The notes: generated by a model from the sequence alone, not told the origin. A stretch of DNA of 5,421 bases from Rikenellaceae bacterium (GCA_900769735.1 CAAGHY010000208.1:1-5421), one strand, 5' to 3'. Shown: positions 1 to 4,255, numbered from the stretch's first letter. Numbers and translations: made by a program.

Positions 1-158
1 GTATTGCAGAGCAGTTCAAATCTTGCTCTGCTTCCACATATCTTCCAGGCTGCCCTTGCTGTGATGTGAGTTGGCAAACTCCCCATTTTTTCCAATAGGC
101 TCGCAACTTTCTGTTCAATCAAAACATTAAGTTGCTCATCAGTCAATGTGTATGTCAT
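1..158 (-). CDS. Partial small DNA-binding (helix-turn-helix-like) protein, N-terminus only
   Basis: The frame opens with ATG at 158-156 and runs off the left edge after 52 codons with no stop. The visible protein starts MTYTLTDEQLNVLIEQKV, a probable amphipathic helix, followed by a short linker ending LPTHITARAAW and then KICGSRARFELL. The last part looks like the two helices of a MerR/excisionase-type helix-turn-helix, as in many small phage and mobile-element DNA-binding proteins. It lies downstream of the Cro-like gene on the same strand, with no recognisable promoter between them, so it probably belongs to the same early transcript. A foldable RNA element (181-246) lies 22 bases upstream of its ATG. 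The family assignment rests on residue pattern only; an excisionase or an early regulator would both fit. The C-terminal half is missing. Confidence 0.55.
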   Translation of the reverse strand, partial: MTYTLTDEQLNVLIEQKVASLLEKMGSLPTHITARAAWKICGSRARFELLCN

Positions 159-180
159 TGTGTAATACTTTTTGATTAGT

Positions 181-246
181 GGCGGAGTGAGTATCGCTCT
201 CAATTACGCAGCCCCCTTTACAGGAGTTTGCTCTGCTGCCTCCGCC
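181..246 (-). ncRNA. Candidate structured RNA (three-way junction) in the leader of the downstream gene
   Basis: Read on the minus strand, GGCGGAG (246-240) pairs perfectly with CTCCGCC (187-181). Inside, GCAGC (239-235) pairs with GCTGC (212-208) and stacks directly on the outer stem; it encloses CTCCT-gtaa-AGGGG. A third arm, TGAG-agcgata-CTCA, sits just before the closing strand. The whole is 66 bases and ends 22 bases before the ATG at 158. It could be a cis-acting leader, a remnant tRNA-like fold, or chance in a GC-rich stretch. I match it to no known riboswitch or ribozyme. No covariation can be judged from one sequence. Confidence 0.3.
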
Positions 247-456
247 TTGTGCTTCGCTCGGTTTTAATTTGTTGAATGTGCTATTTGTCACACTCGCAGT
301 TTACTCTGCTCCCGGTCTGCATTCCTCCACATTCCTGAGATATGTGGCATACGCTTCTGCCTTAGAGTGGCCGGTAACCCGCTTTTACGAGTTCTCCTCG
401 TTGGCGTTAATACCATAACGCATTGGTTGTTTTATAGCGGTTATCTCCGCTTCTGC
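247..456 (-). other. Stretch without a convincing gene; possible decayed gene in the early arm
   Basis: No intact gene is convincing here. The frame of the upstream Cro-like gene continues past its TGA as protein-like segments: 23 codons ending NANEENS, then TAA at 387-385; 27 codons containing HSKAEAYATYLRNVEECR, then TAA at 303-301. A different frame has a 42-codon ORF from ATG 416 to TGA 288, whose product is very basic and begins MVLTPTRRTRKSG. No CAAA occurs on the plus strand here, so no leftward TTTG promoter box is present. The segments may be debris of an early gene broken by point and frameshift changes, or untranslated leader. Confidence 0.3.
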
Positions 457-651
457 TCAGGACACCCTCATAATCGTACAGAACCCCTCATGGGAATTAA
501 CCCTATATATCAAACCCTGCTTTTTTAATCTGTATGCGATGTTGCGAAGCACTGTCTCTGAGCAATCTTCAGTATGCACTTTTGCAACTTCTCCCTCCTG
601 TAATCTCCTCACCATTTCTGTTAGCGATGGAGCTTGTTCTAATCTTCTCAT
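457..651 (-). CDS. Small winged-helix-like protein in the Cro position
   Basis: This 64-residue protein starts MRRLEQAPSLTEMVRRLQEG. Residues 1-20 look like a helix. Residues 29-46 (DCSETVLRNIAYRLKKQG) resemble a recognition-helix segment, and residues 46-63 (GLIYRVNSHEGFCTIMRV) look like a two-strand wing, so a small winged helix is likely. It is transcribed divergently from the XRE repressor gene across a compact promoter/operator region, the place held by cro in temperate phages. I chose the ATG at 651. The frame is open back to 828, but that extension would cross the promoter at 690-720 and the opposing gene's start, and the predicted transcript begins near 683. Function as a lytic-switch regulator is inferred from position and fold, not from recognised homology. 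Confidence 0.65.
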   Translation of the reverse strand: MRRLEQAPSLTEMVRRLQEGEVAKVHTEDCSETVLRNIAYRLKKQGLIYRVNSHEGFCTIMRVS

Positions 652-665
652 TTTTGCTATATTTG
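633..665 (+). promoter_or_regulatory. Weak candidate promoter for the repressor operon
   Basis: TATATTTG (658-665) fits the TAnnTTTG box, with CTTG (633-636) 21 bases upstream as a poor -33 element. It would start transcription near 672 and leave a leader of about 95 bases before the repressor ATG, overlapping the leftward transcript. An alternative -7 box, TATTTTTA at 744-751, is one base off consensus and has no -33 partner. Confidence 0.25.
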
Positions 666-673
666 TGTGTGCT

Positions 674-714
674 TTGTTTATCAACAATGCAAAGGTAAAC
701 AAGTTTAGGAACTT
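674..714. promoter_or_regulatory. Candidate repressor operators: two dyads over the early promoter
   Basis: AAGTT-tagg-AACTT (701-714) is a perfect 5+5 dyad with a 4-base spacer, lying between the -33 and -7 boxes of the leftward promoter. TTGTTTA (674-680) and TAAACAA (696-702) form a second perfect 7+7 dyad with a 15-base spacer that brackets the -7 box. A dimeric helix-turn-helix protein bound at either would block the leftward promoter. Which protein uses which dyad cannot be told from sequence. Confidence 0.5.
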
Positions 715-720
715 TACAAA
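690..720 (-). promoter_or_regulatory. Strong Bacteroidetes-type promoter for the Cro-like early transcript
   Basis: On the minus strand, TTTG (720-717) is followed after exactly 19 bases by TACCTTTG (697-690). This matches the known Bacteroides sigma-ABfr consensus of TTTG at -33 and TAnnTTTG at -7. Transcription should start near position 683, giving a leader of about 32 bases before the ATG at 651. It is the best promoter match I found in the window, and two dyads overlap it. Confidence 0.75.
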
Positions 721-765
721 ATATTCCTTAACATTTTTAGGGTTATTTTTAAAATATTTTTGTAT

Positions 766-1188
766 ATGGCTTATAAACAAACAATTACAGAGAGAGTAAA
801 ATTTATTATTAGATACCTTATTAGTCAAGGAATTGCCACCTCTCAGGAAGATTTGGGTAAAAAAGTAGGTGTAACAAGCAAAAGTTACCTATCTCAATTA
901 GTAAGCTCTAAGCAGAACAATACTGAATTCATAAACAAGTTAATGAGCTTTAATAATTCTTTAAACAAAGAATGGCTCTATGATGAGAGTATTGAAAGTC
1001 CTTTCTTGGGCGGAACTGAAACAAAAATTGAAGAAAAACCACAATCCAAAGAAGAAAGAATTGCAGAACTAGAACAGACTATTGAGCTATTGAAGAAAGA
1101 TGTGAGGTATTACGCGGATATGGCGGACAGCAGACTGCAGACAATAGAGGTACAAACAAAGCTGATTAAAGCCCTTGAGGAGAAATAA
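766..1188 (+). CDS. XRE-family helix-turn-helix phage repressor with coiled-coil tail
   Basis: This 140-residue protein is the probable lysogeny repressor. Residues about 7-48 form an XRE/CI-like DNA-binding domain: SQEDLGKKVGVT looks like the positioning helix and SKSYLSQLVSSK the recognition helix. The segment LNKEWLYDESIESPF (66-80) resembles the NxxWLLxGeGxM-type stretch that ends this domain in Bacteroidetes phage repressors. Instead of an S24 self-cleaving peptidase, residues about 94-139 form a Glu/Lys-rich coiled coil containing EERIAELEQTIELLKKDV, probably for oligomerisation. I chose ATG at 766; a TTG two codons upstream (760) is less likely. It diverges from the Cro-like gene and heads a rightward operon with the secreted protein 40 bases downstream. 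The domain call is strong. That it represses the early promoter is inferred from position and the dyads. Confidence 0.8.
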   Translation: MAYKQTITERVKFIIRYLISQGIATSQEDLGKKVGVTSKSYLSQLVSSKQNNTEFINKLMSFNNSLNKEWLYDESIESPFLGGTETKIEEKPQSKEERIAELEQTIELLKKDVRYYADMADSRLQTIEVQTKLIKALEEK

Positions 1189-1189
1189 T

Positions 1190-1225
1190 ATGAAATATGT
1201 TTTACTATTAGTGATAAGATTTTAG
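1190..1225 (+). CDS. Eleven-codon mini-ORF between the repressor and the secreted protein
   Basis: ATG lies one base after the repressor stop (TAA-T-ATG). The mini-ORF encodes MKYVLLLVIRF and ends at TAG 1223-1225, one codon before, and in frame with, the ATG of the next gene (TAG-GAT-ATG). The geometry would allow termination and reinitiation from repressor to mini-ORF to secreted protein. The product is short and hydrophobic and looks like an aborted signal-peptide start, so it may be a coupling device or a former N-terminus cut by a nonsense change. There is no evidence that the peptide itself acts. Confidence 0.3.
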   Translation: MKYVLLLVIRF

Positions 1226-1228
1226 GAT

Positions 1229-1771
1229 ATGAAAAAGTTATTAATGATCATTCCGTTGGTATTATCTTCATTCCTTGCCAATGCTCAAGAATATATGGGA
1301 GGATTCAAACTTACAGATAATACCCTTATTTGGCAAGAGGTATATGAGTTCCCGGAAGCAGATTCATCAGTTGTAAAAAACTTCTTTTACCAGAACTCAG
1401 TTTTTCAAATGGTCGGGAATATGGGAAAGGCTTATATAACCTTGAAAGATTATACAGATGTTGGATTTGGGCAAAGACCTGTATATTTTAATAATGATTG
1501 CCGATTTACTTTTGTCGCACAAATAAAAAACAACCGATACCGCGTAACTATACAATCAATAGAACCATTAGATTCTTTTGTAAGATACAATAGAGAACGC
1601 AACGAGGATAATGCTAAATATTTGAGCAATATCTTTGAAACCTATATAAATAAGAAAGGAGAATTTAAAAATAATTTTTATCAAACTGCTGCTATATTGG
1701 ATGATGCTCTATTTAAATTATTCAATTATAAGAATAGTAGTACAGCTATATTATTGGATGATGATTTTTAA
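1229..1771 (+). CDS. Secreted protein resembling DUF4468 (TBP-like fold)
   Basis: This 180-residue protein begins with a clear Sec signal peptide: a KK start, a hydrophobic core (residues 4-16), and a likely signal peptidase I site after Ala19 (ANA-QE). There is no lipobox cysteine, so a soluble exported protein is expected. Residues about 33-115 (WQEVYEFPEADSSVVKNFF, a middle GKAYI strand, then RFTFVAQIKNNRYRVTIQS) have the alternating helix and strand pattern of the Bacteroidetes DUF4468 family with a TBP-like fold. The match is from memory of the pattern and is not certain. The C-terminus is Asn/Asp-rich and ends LLDDDF. The gene follows the repressor on the same strand, so it is probably expressed in the lysogen. 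A role in altering the host surface or excluding other phages is possible but not shown. Start ATG 1229 is preceded by AGGAT. Confidence 0.7.
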   Translation: MKKLLMIIPLVLSSFLANAQEYMGGFKLTDNTLIWQEVYEFPEADSSVVKNFFYQNSVFQMVGNMGKAYITLKDYTDVGFGQRPVYFNNDCRFTFVAQIKNNRYRVTIQSIEPLDSFVRYNRERNEDNAKYLSNIFETYINKKGEFKNNFYQTAAILDDALFKLFNYKNSSTAILLDDDF

Positions 1772-1798
1772 TGTAACCGAATCTTAACCAACCAATAT

Positions 1799-1843
1799 CT
1801 CGTTCTGATGTTAATATACTAAAATCCTAACATTATGAACGAG
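1799..1843 (+). promoter_or_regulatory. Hairpin enclosing the start codon of the 47-residue ORF
   Basis: CTCGTTC (1799-1805) pairs with GAACGAG (1837-1843). Inside it, ATGTTA (1808-1813) pairs with TAACAT (1828-1833), with a 2-by-3-base internal loop and a 14-base apical loop. The ATG at 1835-1837 lies across the internal loop and the lower stem, so the folded RNA would hide the start codon. At DNA level the same nested dyad could be an operator. Confidence 0.4.
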
Positions 1844-1978
1844 TACTACAAATGGCGCATTGAGCAGCTTGAAGCTACCATCGCCAAACAAGAGGAGATT
1901 ATCAACCAGCTTATTAATGATAAAGCATTAAAATATACTGCGAAGGAGGGGTTTTTATCGCAAGAAAAAGATAAATAA
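1835..1978 (+). CDS. Small coiled-coil protein (47 residues)
   Basis: The product starts MNEYYKWRIEQLEATIAKQ, continues EEIINQLINDKALKYTAKEG and ends FLSQEKDK at TAA 1976-1978. Residues about 6-30 have a clear heptad pattern (I, L, I, I, L, I at a/d-like spacing) and should form a coiled coil. It lies 63 bases after the secreted-protein gene on the same strand and is the last gene before the convergent integrase. Similarity in kind to the repressor's tail (ELEQTIELLKKD against QLEATIAKQEEI) raises the possibility that the two interact, but this is inference. No family is recognised. Support comes from the protein-like composition, position at the operon end and the structured start region. 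It could instead be a remnant of a larger gene. Confidence 0.55.
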   Translation: MNEYYKWRIEQLEATIAKQEEIINQLINDKALKYTAKEGFLSQEKDK

Positions 1979-1981
1979 TTC

Positions 1982-1989
1982 TATCTTTG
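1982..1989 (+). promoter_or_regulatory. Orphan -7 promoter box pointing into the integrase terminator
   Basis: TATCTTTG, followed by C, is a perfect TAnnTTTG box lying just after the stop of the 47-residue ORF. No TTTG lies 19-21 bases upstream, so the -33 half is missing. If active, transcription would begin near 1996 and meet the hairpin at 2033-2061, giving an RNA of about 65 bases overlapping the 3' end of the integrase message. Confidence 0.25.
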
Positions 1990-2032
1990 CTGTGTAGAAA
2001 TATTTAAGGGACTGTAGTTTTTAAATCGCATT

Positions 2033-2061
2033 TAGAGGAAAAAGTCAATCTTTTTCCTCTA
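2033..2061. terminator. Bidirectional hairpin terminator between convergent genes, containing the integrase stop
   Basis: TAGAGGAAAAAG (2033-2044) pairs perfectly with CTTTTTCCTCTA (2050-2061): a 12-bp stem with a 5-base loop. The loop carries the integrase TGA (2047-2045). The T-run lies inside the stem rather than after it, so the form is not textbook, but the position between the rightward lysogeny operon and the leftward integrase fits a shared terminator. Confidence 0.6.
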
Positions 2062-3289
2062 TCTTATTTACTACCCCAAGAACAGCCTCGTTCATCCTAT
2101 CCAATAAAGACCAATCCGGTCTGATATATCCCCTTGTAACCTTGTGTTCGCTCTGGTGGTTCAAGGCCCTTGCTACCTCCGCATCGGAGAAGTGACATTC
2201 GTTGGCCGCGATACTCGCCCAAGTGTGACGGGCAGAGTACCAAGTAAAGAATTCTCTCCCAACAGACAATTTAAGCTGTGAATACATAACAGTCATACAC
2301 TTGTGCATCATCGTTACCATTCTTTCAATGGTGGTATACCTCTCTTTGAAATCAAGCAAATGCTCCCTGCGCCCACTATGTTTGTTTATCAGCAGCGCAG
2401 CTTGCAGACAAACAGGAATACTTATCTCAGAACCGCCAGCCCTGCGCTTGGTCTTGCTCCTTGAATAAACAATGCGCCCATCCTTGTATTGCGATTTCTT
2501 AAGGTTATACATATCTACCGGATTGATACCAAGCAAGTAGAATGACAACAGAAAGTAGTCCAACGCATCTTCCAATATATACTCAGTATAGCCCTTAACT
2601 GTTACAGGCTTGTAGCTGATTATTTGCCTTATATCTTCAACGGATAAAGCCTTATCTCCAGCACACCTTGTCACTTGCGGCGTGATAACCCTTTTAAATG
2701 GATCATTCTTGATTACAAGCACCCCTGTATCGTAATCATTGTAATTATCTTTAACCGCGTTGAATATCGTTTTAATGGCTGCAACCTTATTACGTATAGT
2801 GGTGGGCTTCTGTCCCTCTTGAATAAGGTGGTCTATATATCCCTGAATCATCTTGGAGGTCATTTCAAACGTGTAGACCTTGCTCCTCTTGGTGTACTTA
2901 CGGAATGAATCCACTTGTTGTTCGTACACCCTTGCAGTCCTCCCTCTATCCGGCTGCGACTTGATTCTATCTATATGCTCTTGCGCTGCCGTAAAGAACT
3001 CCACAACGGTTGCCTCATCACGCCTTGTCGTGGTGATTATATCCTTAATGGTTGCCAGATCCAATAACTCAGGTGCCACAATGTACCCCAACCGCTCCTC
3101 GTACTTGAGCAGCTCCTTGTTGTATATCTCTGCATATTTAGCCTTGTTGATTATCTTGCCATCCTTGACATACTCCTCCCCGATGGTGTATGGTGTGGCA
3201 ATTAACACTCTCTTTGACTTGTGCGAAAGGGATATATATACATAGTATTCCCCCTGTGATTTGGCCTTAAGATGAATGGATAATTTCAT
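2045..3289 (-). CDS. Phage-type tyrosine recombinase (integrase)
   Basis: At 414 residues this is a full-length tyrosine recombinase that would catalyse integration and excision of the element. Residues about 1-75 form the beta-rich N-terminal domain typical of Bacteroidetes integrases (EYYVYISLSHKSKRVLIATP). Residues about 93-185 form the helical SAM-like core-binding domain (VVEFFTAAQEHIDRIKSQ, then TTIRNKVAAIKTIFNAVKDN). The catalytic domain runs from about 212: Lys279 in SRSKTKR, Arg354 in YSARHTWAS, His378 in ALNHQS, and the nucleophile Tyr388 in RGYIRPD. The first catalytic arginine position reads LLGINPVDM, with Asn256 where TGLRxxE-type enzymes have Arg; this variant is familiar in Bacteroidetes phage and transposon integrases. 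ATG at 3289 gives a normal N-terminus. The gene is leftward, apart from the late operon, and has a weak promoter just upstream. Confidence 0.95.
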   Translation of the reverse strand: MKLSIHLKAKSQGEYYVYISLSHKSKRVLIATPYTIGEEYVKDGKIINKAKYAEIYNKELLKYEERLGYIVAPELLDLATIKDIITTTRRDEATVVEFFTAAQEHIDRIKSQPDRGRTARVYEQQVDSFRKYTKRSKVYTFEMTSKMIQGYIDHLIQEGQKPTTIRNKVAAIKTIFNAVKDNYNDYDTGVLVIKNDPFKRVITPQVTRCAGDKALSVEDIRQIISYKPVTVKGYTEYILEDALDYFLLSFYLLGINPVDMYNLKKSQYKDGRIVYSRSKTKRRAGGSEISIPVCLQAALLINKHSGRREHLLDFKERYTTIERMVTMMHKCMTVMYSQLKLSVGREFFTWYSARHTWASIAANECHFSDAEVARALNHQSEHKVTRGYIRPDWSLLDRMNEAVLGVVNKIEEKD

Positions 3290-3305
3290 TTGTCACATTT
3301 TAGTC
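3290..3305 (+). repeat. 16-bp direct repeat, copy 1 (candidate integrase arm site)
   Basis: TTGTCACATTTTAGTC matches the copy at 3489-3504 at 14 of 16 positions; both differences are A/G transitions. It lies immediately upstream of the integrase ATG. A shorter GTCAC repeat (3292-3296 and 3303-3307, 11-base period) is nested here, so both sites would face the same side of the helix. Confidence 0.45.
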
Positions 3306-3308
3306 ACG

Positions 3309-3316
3309 CAAATATC
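3309..3316 (-). promoter_or_regulatory. Weak candidate promoter box for the integrase
   Basis: On the minus strand GATATTTG (3316-3309), followed by CG, differs from TAnnTTTG by one base. A GTTG element lies about 21 bases upstream. It would start transcription near 3302, only about 13 bases before the ATG at 3289. It overlaps the candidate integrase-binding repeat at 3290-3305, which would allow autoregulation. Confidence 0.3.
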
Positions 3317-3488
3317 ACAAAAAAGCAATAATTTATGCAACTAAATCACAATGAAAATTAGCGGAATCGGCTTGTGGAGTGCTGTAGAAAGGGATATGGG
3401 GATTTTCGGTATAAATTTATTATATTTGTTTACCTATCTCTATAACTATTTATATATAAGCTATTTACATAGTTTTCAAAAAATATTA

Positions 3489-3504
3489 TTGTCGCATTTT
3501 GGTC
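3489..3504 (+). repeat. 16-bp direct repeat, copy 2 (candidate integrase arm site)
   Basis: TTGTCGCATTTTGGTC is the second copy of the repeat at 3290-3305, in the same orientation and 199 bases away. A shorter related string, TCGCATTTAG, occurs at 2026-2035 on the other side of the integrase, next to its terminator. Confidence 0.45.
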
Positions 3505-3549
3505 TATTTTTGTTTATTTTTCAACCCCTTGACGTAGGCAAATATATAT

Positions 3550-3575
3550 AAAAAAAGGCGGTATCGCAACCGCCT
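3550..3575 (-). terminator. Strong rho-independent terminator of the late operon
   Basis: On the minus strand AGGCGGT (3575-3569) and ACCGCCT (3562-3556) form a 7-bp GC-rich stem with a 6-base loop, followed by seven T (3556-3550). It begins four bases after the TAA of the last late gene. This is the clearest terminator in the window. Confidence 0.85.
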
Positions 3576-3578
3576 CTG

Positions 3579-4058
3579 TTACCTTGAGTGCATATACTCC
3601 CACAGTTTTGTGGTACCCTCCTTCTTGTAGTCTATATCATTGAAGAAAAACTCCCATCCGGCTTTGAGTGCCAGATCATCCGGAAGGCTTTGCATTGTGT
3701 CACTCCTGAATACATTATGTGCTACCCATTTGTCCCATTTGGTTGTCCCGCTTGGGTAGTTGAACCCTTTGGTTGCCTCCTCTACCTGGTCAACTGTCCA
3801 ATATGGTACATTGGTCTTCTCACCGGCCTTGTTGATATAATACACTCTACTGAGTTCATAAGTTGCAAACTCCTCATCATAGTGACCTTTATACAACGCC
3901 TTGTGCTGCTCGTGTATAAATGCCCAATACAACTCAGGATGCGCTTCTTTCATTTTACCCAACATTTCATCTATTGCGCCAATGCTTAACCACATTGTCT
4001 GCTCATTGGCAACCCCCTTAGCCTTTGCGGCCTCTATCATCTTTTTATACATACTCAT
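3579..4058 (-). CDS. Conserved-looking phage protein of unknown function (159 residues; possibly DUF7841-like)
   Basis: The protein begins MSMYKKMIEAAKAKGVANEQ and is rich in aromatic residues, with seven Trp (23, 45, 87, 108, 111, 135, 153). It looks like a compact alpha-helical domain: MWLSIGAIDEMLGKMKEAHP, then YWAFIHEQHKALYKGHYDEE, an acidic YWTVDQVEEATKGF helix, and KWDKWVAHNVFRSD. The pattern resembles a family of gut-phage proteins that I recall as DUF7841; this is from memory and uncertain. There is no signal peptide or membrane segment. The start ATG overlaps the upstream stop by 4 bases (ATGA), so translation is coupled, and the gene ends at the strong terminator. The second Met (residue 3) could also serve as start. 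A virion or morphogenesis role is only a guess from position. Confidence 0.75.
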   Translation of the reverse strand: MSMYKKMIEAAKAKGVANEQTMWLSIGAIDEMLGKMKEAHPELYWAFIHEQHKALYKGHYDEEFATYELSRVYYINKAGEKTNVPYWTVDQVEEATKGFNYPSGTTKWDKWVAHNVFRSDTMQSLPDDLALKAGWEFFFNDIDYKKEGTTKLWEYMHSR

Positions 4059-4255
4059 TCTGTTTTATCGGGAGCCTCAGCCATACGCCTTCTCCCTTTG
4101 TTAATACTCATTTGCTCTAACCTCTGTAAGGTCTTTTCCACCCCTTGCAGTCGTTGGAATATCTGGTCCAACACACAAGGTACCATATCCACTTGCCCGT
4201 CTGCTTCAAGCCGGCAGCTTCCGCAATCTCCGCAGCATTTACCGTCCGTTCTCAT
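4055..4255 (-). CDS. Small Cys-cluster coiled-coil protein, unknown function
   Basis: This 66-residue protein starts MRTDGKCCGDCGSCRLEADG. Cys7, Cys8, Cys11 and Cys14 form a tight C-C-x2-C-x2-C cluster that could bind a metal or make disulfides; Cys27 lies further on. Residues 28-49 (LDQIFQRLQGVEKTLQRLEQ) form a clear amphipathic coiled coil. The tail is basic (KGRRR, 53-57), then acidic. Its ATG overlaps the upstream stop by 4 bases, and its own stop overlaps the next ATG in the same way, so it sits inside a translationally coupled set. No family is recognised. It lacks a second Cys pair with normal zinc-finger spacing, so a standard zinc finger is unlikely. Confidence 0.65.
   Translation of the reverse strand: MRTDGKCCGDCGSCRLEADGQVDMVPCVLDQIFQRLQGVEKTLQRLEQMSINKGRRRMAEAPDKTE

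Larger units (their letters stand above)
3306..3549. other. AT-rich, apparently non-coding region between integrase and late operon (possible attP)
   Basis: About 245 bases of strongly AT-rich DNA with no convincing gene. A 66-codon rightward frame from 3351 exists, but its product is dominated by Leu, Tyr, Phe and Ile, as expected from AT-rich non-coding DNA. The region contains short repeats (CTATTTA twice around 3445-3475, TATTTTT-type runs near 3505-3530) and is flanked by the two copies of the 16-bp repeat. Its place beside the integrase and after the late-operon terminator is where many temperate phages keep attP. The crossover core cannot be identified without the host site. Confidence 0.35.

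Noticed and set aside
6..33. Hairpin-like inverted repeat GCAGAGCA/TGCTCTGC around GTTCAAATC, resembling the T-arm and 3' end of a tRNA, which could mark an att site.
   Set aside because: The T-stem does not pair in the correct register, no D- or anticodon arm can be placed in the available sequence, and the stretch is coding in a credible open frame.
539..799. 86-codon rightward frame across the Cro-like gene and the switch region.
   Set aside because: It is the shadow of the opposite-strand gene and AT-rich control region; its composition is not protein-like and it overlaps the repressor start.
652..828. N-terminal extension of the Cro-like protein to a start at 828.
   Set aside because: The extension is Asn/Lys/Phe-rich, overlaps the divergent repressor start and crosses the promoter from which this gene should be transcribed.
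2675..3245. Long rightward frames opposite the integrase gene (77 and 121 codons).
   Set aside because: They are antisense shadows of a full-length, well-supported integrase gene.
3421..3428. TATATTTG, a perfect rightward -7 box.
   Set aside because: No TTTG at the right distance upstream and no credible gene downstream; such strings are expected by chance in this AT-rich stretch.
3538..3547. Leftward TATATTTGCC box after the late terminator as an integrase promoter.
   Set aside because: The -33 position would fall in the terminator stem and has no TTTG, and the leader would be about 240 bases long.
3351..3551. 66-codon rightward frame, possibly a small membrane protein.
   Set aside because: Its hydrophobic residues follow from AT-rich DNA, it has no clear transmembrane layout with flanking charges, and it runs across the repeat and promoter-like elements next to the integrase.
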